A stretch of DNA of 64,000 bases from Vigna angularis. Taxonomy: Eukaryota > Streptophyta > Magnoliopsida > Fabales > Fabaceae. The translations under genes and the position numbers were made by a program. Under the pieces are notes generated by a model that was not told the origin of the DNA, did no database searches, and worked only from the letters and a program-made list of their open reading frames with translations. The stretch covers positions 20,678,371-20,742,370 of the forward strand of contig NC_068976.1 of the NCBI RefSeq assembly GCF_016808095.1, in the 5' to 3' direction. Shown one piece after another: positions 18,601 to 28,735 of this stretch (the stretch's first letter is position 1; the number at the start of each line of letters is the position of its first letter).

Positions 18601-20112
18601 GAAGTCATACATTCCCCAGCAATAAAGATGTCAGTTAATTAAGATGTTGAAATAATGAAATGTACAAGACACAGCCTAGACTATAGCCACTCTCATAAAT
18701 TTTCAAGTAGAAATCATGTCTCTTCCTGCTTCGGCAAAAAGAAACCTATTATGCTTAGGGATGACCACTCCAGTAAGTAAAGTCACCTGGTGATTATGAG
18801 GCAAACTTTTGTTATCTGATAGGATTTCCACCTAGTGATTTACACCCACTCCATGGTCTTTATATTTTAAGATATGTAATGCTGTCTAATTATTTCAATG
18901 CAATGAATATACATGGCAAATTTTCACTGTCTCTCTAGTATGATATAAGATGCAAACTAGTACCTCTCAAGGCAGTATCAATCACTTTGATTGCTATAGT
19001 CATTAACGGCCAGCAAACCAAACAAACGTCAGCACCTGAGCAGCAGTATCTAACATCATCATAGTCTGTCATATCCTACAGAGGCCCAAAAAAAGAAAAG
19101 GTGTCAAACGTGAAGAAGGCCACAATAACTAAAGGCTTCACTAGGAGACTGAGAGAAAAAATCTTACTATATCGAAAATCAACTCCCTCTCAACTGGGGC
19201 AAAGACATTATTTTCACTCTGCGCATAGGCATACCTTTTTGCAGGCTGAACCAACCAAAACACAGAGAACAGAATACGTGAGTGAATAAAAGCTACATCT
19301 TATCATCACAAAAGGATTGACGAAGAAAAAAACGCTTTGTAATTCCTGCATGAATTATAAGAACTTGTTGCCTAACAATGGAGTCTAGCTAGTGAGGGTT
19401 TGGAGAAGGAGGCACATTACATCAACAGAGTAGACAGGCCCAATATCTATCTTAACAGGGGACTTCTCTTTGACTGAATTTTCGAGCTCGTGTGCATTGT
19501 TGAAAGATTGGAAACGCAGATAAATATCATCCACCAGAGTGAAGGAAAACTCTCTCCGTCCCATATAGGATTGATCACAACCAGGGTGCTTCGCATCTAC
19601 AAACAATCCCCACAAAAATGTAAAATCTAAATTAAAAGCAAAGTTAATTGTGTCCCAAGTCACTAAATTAGGAGATGTTCACTTTGTCCATTTATAAAAA
19701 TTACACAAAGAGACGGATTTCAGAAAAGAACAAGGACAACAAAGTCTAGCATATTTCTATAAACAAGGAACAGAAACTGATATGATTATTTTAGAGAGAT
19801 TAACGACGGATATCAATTTATTGGTGGGACTAGAAACACATTAGAATTAAGAATGTACACTCTTTAGAAACAAAGATTTGGCGATATTACCGTTGCCATA
19901 AGACACCCATCTACATAAATCGGTAAAAGGAAACAGCTTTCCTGGGGAAACGAGAAGAGGAAACGTTGAAGAGAAGTCAAACCCAGTACAAACCAATACA
20001 AATTATGATACTTTGACACGGAGAATAAAGGAACAGAAAAAACGGGAAGTAACGAACCGTAATATAGCTTAAGGTGATTGAGATTTAAATCGGGTTCTTG
20101 TTGTGGGATCAT
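15622..20112 (-). CDS. PRIM1: DNA primase small (catalytic) subunit
   Basis: Sixteen coding exons: 20112-20058, 19941-19891, 19596-19421, 19245-19168, 19075-18964, 18178-18094, 18006-17955, 17881-17820, 17741-17626, 17542-17421, 17166-17098, 16935-16878, 16660-16587, 16254-16206, 16044-15962, 15684-15622. All junctions are GT..AG and in phase, giving 434 residues (human PRIM1 is 420). The catalytic metal site FDIDMTDYD puts the two Asp at 119 and 121; zinc ligands are C131, C132, C138 and C141; [10 protein letters not shown] lies at 169-178. It synthesises the RNA primer within the nuclear DNA polymerase alpha-primase complex. The last exon (EEIENSYN...) was found by homology to the plant C-terminus. 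Upstream E2F and Site II motifs fit S-phase expression. A 38-bp piece of exon 5 recurs in the promoter. Confidence 0.95.
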
Positions 20113-20198
20113 TTGCTTTGTGACCGAAACTGTGAAGTGGAAAGAAGAATTGGATTTGCGAAATGGGAAATCGAGGAATGCAGGAGTACAAGGGAAAT

Positions 20199-20265
20199 GG
20201 CGGGAAGATAAAGATATATCTAGCGGGAAACTCAGGCCCTAATGGGCCTACTCCTATTCGGCCCA
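20199..20265 (-). promoter_or_regulatory. Primase promoter: two E2F sites and two Site II elements
   Basis: Read on the gene's strand, TTCCCGCC (20206-20199) fits the E2F consensus TTSSCGSS, and TTTCCCGC (20230-20223) fits the stricter TTTSSCGC form. TGGGCC at 20243-20248 and GGCCCA at 20260-20265 are Site II elements bound by TCP factors in proliferation genes such as PCNA. All lie about 87-153 bases upstream of the ATG at 20112. The sites are seen; E2F/TCP control is inference from known plant replication promoters. Confidence 0.7.
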
Positions 20266-20269
20266 TTCG

Positions 20270-20307
20270 ACTTTGATTGCTATAGTCATTAACGACCAGC
20301 AAACCAA
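20270..20307. repeat. 38-bp duplicate of primase exon 5
   Basis: This stretch matches 18984-19021, inside primase exon 5, at 37 of 38 positions and in the same orientation; the only difference is g to a. It abuts the Site II element in the promoter. It is too short to be a paralogue and looks like filler DNA copied from nearby. Confidence 0.85.
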
Positions 20308-20521
20308 TTGAAAAAAAGTAATTGAAAGATGATTCAATTAATTTAATTTGAATTCATGTTCTTTTTTAATTATAATTGTTTTACCTTTTTGGATTTTATT
20401 TAAAAATTTCATCATATAAAATAATAATAAAAAGCAGTTTTACTGCTTCCATACAAATATTTTAACAAATTAAAAATCAAGAAAACATAAATTCTATAAA
20501 TTTATAAAAAAATATCTACAC

Positions 20522-20562
<41 letters not shown>

Positions 20563-21595
20563 AGATTTTATTTTTAGTGTCATATTTTCTTTCCAATTTT
20601 ACCTTTAAATAATTTTTATAAAATCTAACCGTTTTTTTCTTGGCTTTTTTTAAATTTTATTATTTTTTCAAATTAAAAATTACCTATAAAATTATAAAAA
20701 ATATTTATTTAATAAATTTTATAATATAACACTATCAATAATAATTTTATTATTTTTTATTATTATAAAATAAATATCTAAAATTATGTTAAGTTTAAAT
20801 AGTTACTTATTTATTTATTTATAAAAAAATCAATGTTTAAACCAATGAAGTTCATTATATCTTAACAACACAACATAATTACATATTTTTTGTAAAATTA
20901 TATTTGCATGTGTTAAATATGTTTTTAATCTATTACTTTTCACTAAAAATTAATTTTTTCATTTAATTTTAGACAATTTAATCTCTTCCTTTTTAAAAGT
21001 AAATGTAAATTTAATCATTTTAAAATGTCAAATCAATTTAATAAAATTTAGATAAAAAATTAAATTCACATTTTTAATTTGAATACTAAATTGAATCAAA
21101 ACTTCAAAAAAAAAAATTTTAACTTTTATCAAAAATTAAATAATAAAAATATATTTAATTTTTTTATAATAAAAAAAACATAATCGTAAAATAAACTTTT
21201 TACTTGGTTATCAGACGGTAAACAATTTTCTACTTAGGTAAAAATTACCATACATTCAAATTATCCTATGAAGGATGATAGAATCGTAATTAGTTGTTTG
21301 GGAGAAACTTTCTAAAAATATATAATACATTTTAGAATGAGGTATGTGGAATGAATTTTCCAAATAAGATGTGTCACGGGATATTTTTTTTTTTTCAATG
21401 CATTGCCTTTCTTTTACTTTCTCAGTTAATAAAAAAATCTAGTAATAAATATTTTAGCTAAAGTTAACCGATTATTTTTCAAAAGAAACAAATTTGAATT
21501 TTTTAAGAATTGTGTTTAGATATTTTTGGAGCCAATTGTCTCCTTCAGTATTACAAAACTTAATGCATTTTCTGTTTTAGGTTGCTATTTAGATG

Positions 21596-21597
<2 letters not shown>
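20308..21597. other. AT-rich intergenic DNA
   Basis: Very AT-rich sequence upstream of primase with no gene or recognised element. It contains a TA tract at 20526-20560 and runs into the larger TA tract at 21598. Confidence 0.5.
20526..20560. repeat. TA microsatellite
   Basis: Pure (TA)n tract in AT-rich intergenic DNA. Confidence 0.9.

Positions 21598-21681
<84 letters not shown>
21598..21681. repeat. Long TA microsatellite
   Basis: About 84 bases of uninterrupted TA dinucleotides, immediately 5' of copy A of the tandem repeat family. Confidence 0.95.
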
Positions 21682-21684
<3 letters not shown>

Positions 21685-21699
21685 CGAACGTATATATGT

Positions 21700-22336
21700 A
21701 CATGTATATATAGTCAAATTAGCTGCTCACAATGAAGGAGGTAATGCAGGTACAATTAGATCCTCGAAAGTTTTGTCATAGTGATTGCAATGCATAAATT
21801 ATTTAAATGCAATAAATTCATTTTTATCTTTTTGAAAATTCCAAATATTGTGACCAACACAAACTTTATTGTGTTACGTATTTTGCGCATAAATCCTTAA
21901 TTTCCTAATTTTGCCATATTTAGATCTTTATTTGCTTTTTTCATGTTTGAATTTGCATTTATTTTACTGAAATTATAGTCAGCGAGAAGGAAGAAGAAAC
22001 AAATATTAGAAAATAACATAGAAGAGAGAAGAGATGAAACATAGAGAAAAGAGAAAAATTAAAACTTACGCGATGAAGTGAAAAGAGTGTATAATTTGCA
22101 AAGAAATTATTGAAAAGTAAAAAAAAGTTATATGAATATGCAGTGTATGTATAGGTATATATATACGTGTACATACATTACGTATGCGGAAAAGAGTGTA
22201 TAATTTGCAATGAGAAAATTTTTTAAAAACTATATATAGGTATATATACGTGTACATATATAACGTATCATATATGTATATATATGTATATATATATGTT
22301 CATATGTATGTATACGTGTCTATATATATATATATT
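21700..22336. repeat. Tandem repeat family, copy A
   Basis: Shares with copy C (26084-26700) a head containing CAAATTAGCTGCTCACAATG, a middle with TTTCCTAATTTTGCCATATT, a GAAGAAAGAAGAAA-type purine stretch and GAAAAGAGTGTATA, and a tail of alternating purine-pyrimidine such as TATACGTGTACATA. Copies A, B and C lie in the same orientation. No coding capacity is seen, and the element class is unknown to me. Confidence 0.75.
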
Positions 22337-23124
22337 CCATTGATTCAATAAAAGAGTTGAAAAGGAAAAAAGTTTGGGATGAAGAATAATGTCCCATCTC
22401 TAGCTCAGTTTCTTAGTTACTAATAAAAATAGAAGTAACCAAAGCCTCATTTTGAGTTTGCATTGGCCGAAACCAATATTGCATAAGAAATTCACTCTTC
22501 ATCAATGGCACCATTGTTCCCCCTCACTCCACAAGTCCAGATAAAAAAAACACAAAAATAAAGCACGCTAACAATAAAGGTTTGGTTCACTCAGAGTTAT
22601 TTTCATGCATGCTAATATATTGCATAGCTATCTTCCATCTTTTTAAAAGAAATTAAAAGTAATATTAAAATGATAGGCACCTTTCTTTACTTGTTTTGAA
22701 GTTGTTGGTAGAAAATCTTTACTTGTTTTGAGGTTGTTGGTAGAAAATCTATGTTGTCTTTCACTTCTTGCATATTCTTTTCCACCAAGATGTTTTCTTT
22801 ATTAAAAGAAACTCATTTTTGTTTAAAAAGATCTCTTTTCGAATTCCTTTAAAAAATATTGTGTTTTTATTACTTCTCCAGAAAAAAAATTATAATATTT
22901 TTTAGTTTTATTTTTATTACATGATATATTATAAGAATAAATAATATATATTTTTAAATATTTTTAACATTAAACTTCAATGTTTAGATTGGTATCTCAT
23001 ATTTTTAAAATACTATATTAAGAGAATGGTGCCTACTTAAAATATAACATTTTACATTACTTTGAATTTTAATAAAAACTATGAATATTACAAAAAAAAC
23101 ATAATTGTAAAAATATGATAAAAA
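22337..23124. other. AT-rich spacer between repeat copies A and B
   Basis: Sequence that does not obviously match the repeat family. It holds a 32-bp tandem duplication at 22685-22748. No gene is recognised. Confidence 0.4.
22685..22748. repeat. 32-bp unit duplicated in tandem
   Basis: Two adjacent 32-base copies (22685-22716 and 22717-22748) differ at one position; each begins CTTTACTTGTTTTGA and ends GGTAGAAAAT. Confidence 0.9.
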
Positions 23125-23720
23125 AAATATTATGCTACGTATTTTGTGTATAAATCTTAAATTTCCTAATTCTGACTGTATTCGAATCTGCATTTGCTTC
23201 TTTCATATTCTGATTTGCATAGGTTTCTGCTATTGAGATTACGTGAGAAGAAAGAAGAAATGAAATTTAGAAACTAATATATAATAGACAATAAATGAAA
23301 CTTAAAAAGTAACATAGAGGAGAGAAAAACTAAAGCTTACTCCAGAAGATGAAAAGAGTGTATAGTTTACATTTGAAGAAATGAGTGAAAAGAACAAAAG
23401 GAAACTATATATAAATGCGCAGTGTACGTAGAGGTGTGTATATGCATACATACATGACATATTATATATGTTTGTATATGTTCATATGTACGTACATATA
23501 TGTTTATATACGTACATACATGTATGTATACATATATACATACATATACATCTATATACATATATGTACGCATATAAAATTGTACATACATATACGTACA
23601 TTCACGTACATATGTGTAATAGATTTTGTAGACTTTAATTTTGATACAAATGATAAAGACAAGGTATGTATATGTATGTACGTACGTACATGTATATATA
23701 CAAGGATGTATGTATATGTA
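23125..23720. repeat. Tandem repeat family, copy B
   Basis: Aligns with copies A and C from the CTACGTATTTTGTGTATAAA segment onward, through the purine-rich middle and GAAAAGAGTGTATAGTTT, into an alternating purine-pyrimidine tail (about 23440-23720). The head shared by A and C is not recognisable, so it is 5' truncated or diverged. The tail is interrupted at its end by the solo LTR; without it, B runs straight into copy C. Confidence 0.7.
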
Positions 23721-24505
23721 TGATAACACTCTAGATTTACGTATTTTTCTCTGTTAAAAATCATTTCTTAGATTTCTTTAGTTTTTAATTTCTTAGAATT
23801 AGACTAGTTTTATGTTTTTCTTGTAATTCTTTAGTTTTATAAAATTCTAGTTAAAAATAGGTTTTTAGGTGTAATTTTTAGTTTTTGTTAATAATTAGAA
23901 AAAAAATTTATATTTTTTTTTAGAATTTAATAAAAGTCTTTTCCTTTATTTTTAATTGTTGAAATGCCTTGCTTTTATATGCTGATGGGTTCTGAGTTAA
24001 ATTGCAGGAAAGCCTTTGGTCATATGGACTTATCTTGATTGAATGGTTTTGGGTGGAAATTGAATTTAGCTGTTGATTAGAAGCTTTGTGCTGTAGAAAA
24101 TGAATTGGGCCGTTGAGAAGCAAGCCTTGGGCTGACAATGTTGCTGCCACATTTGGATTATTAGGCCATTCGTAAAACGCTGCGTTTGGTTTGACGGTGT
24201 AGGCTTGGAGAATTGGGCTGAGTGGATTGGCGCTACTGCAATGGGCTTTGCCCTTTAGTGGAACGTCATCGTTTTGGTGTTCTGTTCCTTTGGGGGTCTT
24301 CACTCCATCACTTCATTTGGAGGTAGTAGCACACACAAGCCAAGAGAGAGTGAGGCGAGAGGAAGAAGAGGAGAGCTCCACTGGTGCGATCCTGCCCGGA
24401 GAAGATGACCGGAGCTGACCGGCACTGCCACGTGGAGGGCGAAGATTACAGCGTGTCAAGCAAGGTTCCCCTCTACCAATTTTTTCTCTTTTTCCGTTTT
24501 CCACC

Positions 24506-24514
24506 CTATAAAAA
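24506..24514 (+). promoter_or_regulatory. TATA box of the solo LTR (U3 promoter)
   Basis: TATAAAAAA preceded by CACCC. Transcription would be expected to start near 24540, defining the U3/R border. LTRs carry their own Pol II promoters, so this is expected. Confidence 0.6.
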
Positions 24515-24727
24515 AGGGTTCTCTCATGTAAAATAAACTTCTACACACAATATATACACTTTACACTTCCAGACTTGCAATTTTACATTCCGTCTTTAGT
24601 TTAGGGCTTTTACGCTTTCGTAGGATTAGAGTTCTTGGTTGTTGGATTTCGCCGATAAGCTTGCGAGAGTGACAGACCGTGAGTGCATTGTTGAATTCGG
24701 TAGTGTGTAATTTTCTTTCTCATGATT

Positions 24728-24733
24728 AATAAA
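24728..24733 (+). terminator. Polyadenylation signal of the solo LTR
   Basis: AATAAA about 220 bases after the TATA box, the right spacing for the R region of an LTR. Confidence 0.5.
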
Positions 24734-26083
24734 GTGCAATTTCGTGCTTCTTTCTCAGTTCTTGTTTGCGTTTTGATTTTGTTCACTGTTTTTGATTTCT
24801 GTGCTTGTTATGTTTGAGAAATTGAATTGGACTCTGATTCTCTGCATCTTTGCAATTCCTCTTTGGAATCAAATGACTCCGTAGTGAACATTCTTTATCG
24901 AGATGTCGTCTCGAGTCAAAGATGAGTCCAATGTATAAAGATTCATCCGAATTTGTGTTTCTACTCTTTTCTTTAGTGCATATCAGATTTAGATTTGCAT
25001 TGATTTAGAATGAGTGGAAATTGCCATTGCAAGTTCTGAAATATGAACTATAAGACCCTGGATTGGGGCTTACTTTAATCAGAATGTCTTTCTGAGTGTA
25101 GTTGAAGCTTTATTCTCAATCATTTGCACATTTAAATTTTGTTCTATGCTTCCTTTCATTTGTTTGTGAATTTTTGATAAATAGGTAAATGAACATTGGT
25201 TGGACAAATTAGTGGAAAGAGTCATTTCAAGGTTCTGAAATATGAACTGAATACCCTGGATTGGGATTCACTTAACAGGATGTCTTCCTGAGAACTCTAA
25301 GCACTCTTTTATTCATATCAATATACATTCACCTATGAAATCAATTCTGTTTGTGAGTTTGTTATTTTGCTTTCAATTAATTAGAATTTAGGCACTGTTT
25401 CTTCATAGTTTAGTTTACTGTTATTTGGAAATGTTATGGATTTAGGACTTATTTTCCTTTAGTTTCTGTTTGAGAAAGTTCAATTTGTGAATGATAATAA
25501 TGATGTTGATAGTGTAGGTTATTGTTTTTACAAGTGCTTAGACTTTTGATTCATGAGGTTCTTCCCTGATTCTTTGCTTTTGATCATTAGTTCTAGATGT
25601 TTCTTGTTGATTTTTCTTTACCTTAGATTGTACATATGTGTCTGCAACATTAAAGTTCAGTTACTTCATACATGAGTATATTCGTTTAGGTTTTAGGATT
25701 TGTTTAGCTTTTAAATTTCCAATTTGAGTTTCTTGTTTCCAGTTTTAGTTTTAAGTCATTTTAGTTGCATGTAATTCTCATATTAGTTTAATTTCTATTT
25801 CTGTTTTAGGTAGTTTAGAGTTACATTTTCTTTTATTTTTCCTTTTAGTTCATATTCTTTCTTTCCTTAACCAAATTTTCTTATTCTTTTTAATTTCATT
25901 GTTTCATTTTCTATTTTCCCACCTTGGTTTTATAGTTAAGTAGTAAATAATTACAAGAATTAACTTTACACTCTGAAGCTTAATCATAGTTGAGTCCTTG
26001 GATTGATCCTTGGTTATCCCTCTACTACATTAGTGGAGAAACTGAGTTTATTGGCTTTGATGCGACTAAAAGCGAGTTTAACA

Positions 26084-26700
26084 ATGTACGTACGGATATG
26101 TATATATACTCAAATTAGCTGCTCACAATGAATGAGGTGATGTTCGAGAGTTTTGTTTTAGGTAGTGATTGGAATGCACAAATTACCTAAACGTGGTAAA
26201 TCAATTTCTATTTTTTTGAAAATTCCAAGTACTATGGCCAAGACAAACATTATTGCGCTACATACTATATGCATAAATCTTGAATTTCCTAATTTTGCCA
26301 TATTCAAATATGCATTTGCTTCTTCCATGTTCAAATCTGCATTTGTTTCTGCCATGTTACTGAATTTATAGTCAGTGAGAAGAAAGAAGAAATGAGACTT
26401 AAAAAGTAATTAAGAAGATATAAGAAATGAAACTTAGAGAGAAAAGAAGAACTGAAACTTACTCGACACAATGAAAAGAGTGTATAGTTTGCGTTTGAAG
26501 AAATGATTGAAAAGAACAAAAGGAAACTATATATGAATGTGCACTGTACGTATATGTATGTATACGTGTACATACACGACGTATCATATATGTACGTATA
26601 TGTTCATACGTATGTATACGTACATATATATTTATATATGTACGTATATGTATGTAGACACATGTACATACATACATATACATATATGTACGTATTTTAA
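26084..26700. repeat. Tandem repeat family, copy C
   Basis: The most complete copy besides A. It has the head CAAATTAGCTGCTCACAATG (about 26110), a middle with TTTCCTAATTTTGCCATATT, a purine-rich segment and GAAAAGAGTGTATAGTTT, then an alternating purine-pyrimidine tail at about 26540-26697. Its first five bases are the target-site duplicate of the solo LTR. A truncated gag sequence begins just after its tail. Confidence 0.75.
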
Positions 26701-26727
26701 TGTCTAAGAGACACGTGAAACAATTCA

Positions 26728-27440
26728 TATGAACATTGCCCAACTTTGTATGGAAGGAGACACAATACATTTTTTTTTCATTCTCTGTTGAATGATGAGG
26801 AGTTAACATGGGAAGATTTGCAAAAAAAGATGTTGGAGAGATATGGAGGAACGGGGAAGGAAAGGAAGTGTTGATGATTAGTTGGCTTCTCTGAAGCAAA
26901 CAGGAAGTATGAAGGATTATATTATAAGTTTTGAATATTTAACTGCTCAGGTACCACGAGTGAATGACAAACTGTTTTTCTCGTACTTTAATCCTGGCTT
27001 GAAGGACGAAATTCATGCAAGGATGCGAAACTTGCATGGTGCAAATCCTTTCTCTTAGGAAATAACGATGAATGTGACCCGTGCCATTGATGTGGAGATG
27101 TCAAGGAAAAACAGAGTGTGACAGGGAAGGAGTGAGCCACGTGGGGATGGTAGAACCCAATTGAGAAATTGACACATCTTTAGTGTGATGGGTAAAACAG
27201 GCCTAAGGCAGAATGAGGGTAATTGGGGAGGAAATGGGTTAAGCCTAAGCGAAAAACAGGATGGGTTGGAAAAAAACAAAACGAGACCTAAAGATATAGG
27301 AGTTCATCACCTCTTATATTATGATCTCTTAAATAGAAAACATAGGGGTTTGTGCTATAAGTGTAGCGGGTTGTTTAAACCCCTACATCAGTGTCCAATT
27401 AAGCAACTTTGGGTCCTCATGGTTAACGAGGAGATCTGAG
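26728..27440 (+). pseudogene. Retrotransposon gag remnant
   Basis: Frames join into a typical gag: a CMEGDTIH segment, then ELTWEDLQKKMLERYGG, LASLKQTGSM, and a CCHC zinc knuckle (CYKC...H...C) at about 27354-27393, followed by a KQLWVL segment. There is at least one frameshift near 26790 and stops near 26880, 27058, 27118 and 27172. Gag would form the particle and bind RNA; this copy cannot. Confidence 0.8.
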
Positions 27441-27539
27441 TTGAATGTGATGAGGGAAATAAGGAAGAAGATAACGATAAAGAGGAATATGAGGTTGTAG
27501 CTGCATGCACAACGTTAAACCTTTGTACTATTATGAGCG

Positions 27540-28434
27540 ACACTGATTGAGCAACCAAGAATGATGAAGTTGCATGGGATAATTGGAAAAATTCCTTTGA
27601 TGTTCTTGATAGATAGTGGGGCCACCCTCAACTTTATTTCTAGAAAACTCATAGAAGTGTTGTGTTAGAAGTGGGAAATGACAAAACAAATTAAGATTTT
27701 GATGGGAGATGACATAAATCAATCACTTAAGGTGTTTGTCGTGACATTAAGGTTATGTTTGATGATGGTGAATTTGAGATTGATGTTTTTCTCTTTGACT
27801 TGGAGGATATTGATATGATATTAGGACTGTCGTAGTTGACAACGCTAGGAGAAATCACTGTTGATTGAAAAAAAAACAGATTATGAGAGTACAGACCTGT
27901 CAAGGTGAAATGTTGCTGAGAAGGATTCCTCTGGGTAATTATTTGGTAATGTCAGTATGTGGCATGTTGTAAGATTAAGGGAAAACAAAGAATAACAAAT
28001 TCAGACCAAAGAAGAAAAACGTCCTAAATAACATGTCATAGAGTTTTAGTGATGTGTTTGAAGAATCAAAAGGGCTACCACCAATACGCGCGAAGGATCA
28101 CAAAATCGATCTAAAACTAGGACAAAAACCTATTAATGTGAGACCCTACCATTATGCTCACCATCAGAAGAATGTGAGGCACAACTAAAGTGCTTATTTC
28201 AGTCATATAATCTTGATGAAAAAGAAAAACAACCAGTGGCGTATGTGTGTTGATAATAAAGTGTTGAATAAGGTTACTAGTCCTGATAAATTTCTCATAC
28301 CCATTATAAAGGAATTATTGGATGAGTTGCATGGTGTCAGATTTTTCTTTAAATTAGATCTTCGTGCAGGTTATCATCAAGTTAGGACGAGGGAGTCACT
28401 AGTAAAAAATATGGATATTAACTTGCGCATTTGA
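27540..28434 (+). pseudogene. Retrotransposon protease and reverse transcriptase remnant
   Basis: The protease active-site motif LIDSGAT is visible near 27606-27626. A segment resembling the post-protease linker follows. RT begins near 28040 ([10 protein letters not shown], then [10 protein letters not shown]) and reaches WRMCVDNKVLNKVT and FFKLDLRAGYHQV at about 28240-28385. Stops and frameshifts are frequent, and the catalytic YxDD region is absent because the sequence is truncated. Confidence 0.8.
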
Positions 28435-28735
28435 CATCAGTTTCGTTGCAACCGAAACATAAAATGACGCGATAACATTTTTGCAATTATCGCAAACATA
28501 TATGCATTGGTTCAAAAAGAACCAAAACCTAAAAGAGACTATGACCTTGGTTGTTTAGAGAACCGATGCCATAAAGTACTTATGCTTCGGTTATGCCACG
28601 AACTAAGGCATAAAATAATTGAAAAATATTTTTTTTTATTTTTTTGAGTGCTTTAGGCAGCGATTCTTAATAGAACCGAGGACATAAAACCCTTATTGTC
28701 TCGATTAATAAAATAATCGAGGTAATAACGTAACA
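28435..28735. mobile_element. CACTA-like subterminal repeat fragment
   Basis: Contains repeated short units of the type AACCGA(G/T)G.CATAAA in both senses, for example near 28560, 28590 and 28672, and CTTTAGGCAGCGATTCT at 28651. This style is familiar from the subterminal regions of plant CACTA transposons. No terminal CACTA sequence, target duplication or transposase is seen, so the class is tentative. Confidence 0.3.

Larger units (their letters stand above)
23721..26083 (+). mobile_element. Solo LTR, 2,363 bp, with 5-bp target duplication
   Basis: Starts TGATAACACT and ends GAGTTTAACA, so it has TG..CA termini. It is flanked by perfect direct repeats ATGTA (23716-23720 and 26084-26088). 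A TATA box (24506-24514), an AATAAA signal (24728-24733) and the lack of coding frames fit one LTR with U3, R and a long U5. I see no second copy of the start inside, so a solo LTR left by LTR-LTR recombination is the simplest reading. It carries an internal partial duplication about 199 bp apart near 25033 and 25232. Plus orientation follows from the TATA-polyA order. The family is not identified. Confidence 0.8.
26728..28434 (+). mobile_element. Degenerate Ty3/gypsy (chromovirus-like) fragment
   Basis: Read through several frames and stops, the order is gag, CCHC knuckle, aspartic protease, reverse transcriptase, which is the Ty3/gypsy order. Both ends are missing: no start of gag, no RNase H, integrase or chromodomain, and no LTR attached. 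The sequence stops soon after the RT LDLRAGYHQV motif, where CACTA-like sequence starts. The knuckle context and short gag resemble chromoviruses, a family-level inference. It is an inactive relic. Confidence 0.85.

Noticed and set aside
23367..23729. Tyr/Ile/His-rich frames on both strands (up to 120 codons)
   Set aside because: Translation of alternating purine-pyrimidine repeat DNA; no real protein.
23920..24303. 127-codon minus-strand frame
   Set aside because: Lies inside the solo LTR against its orientation, and no domain is seen.
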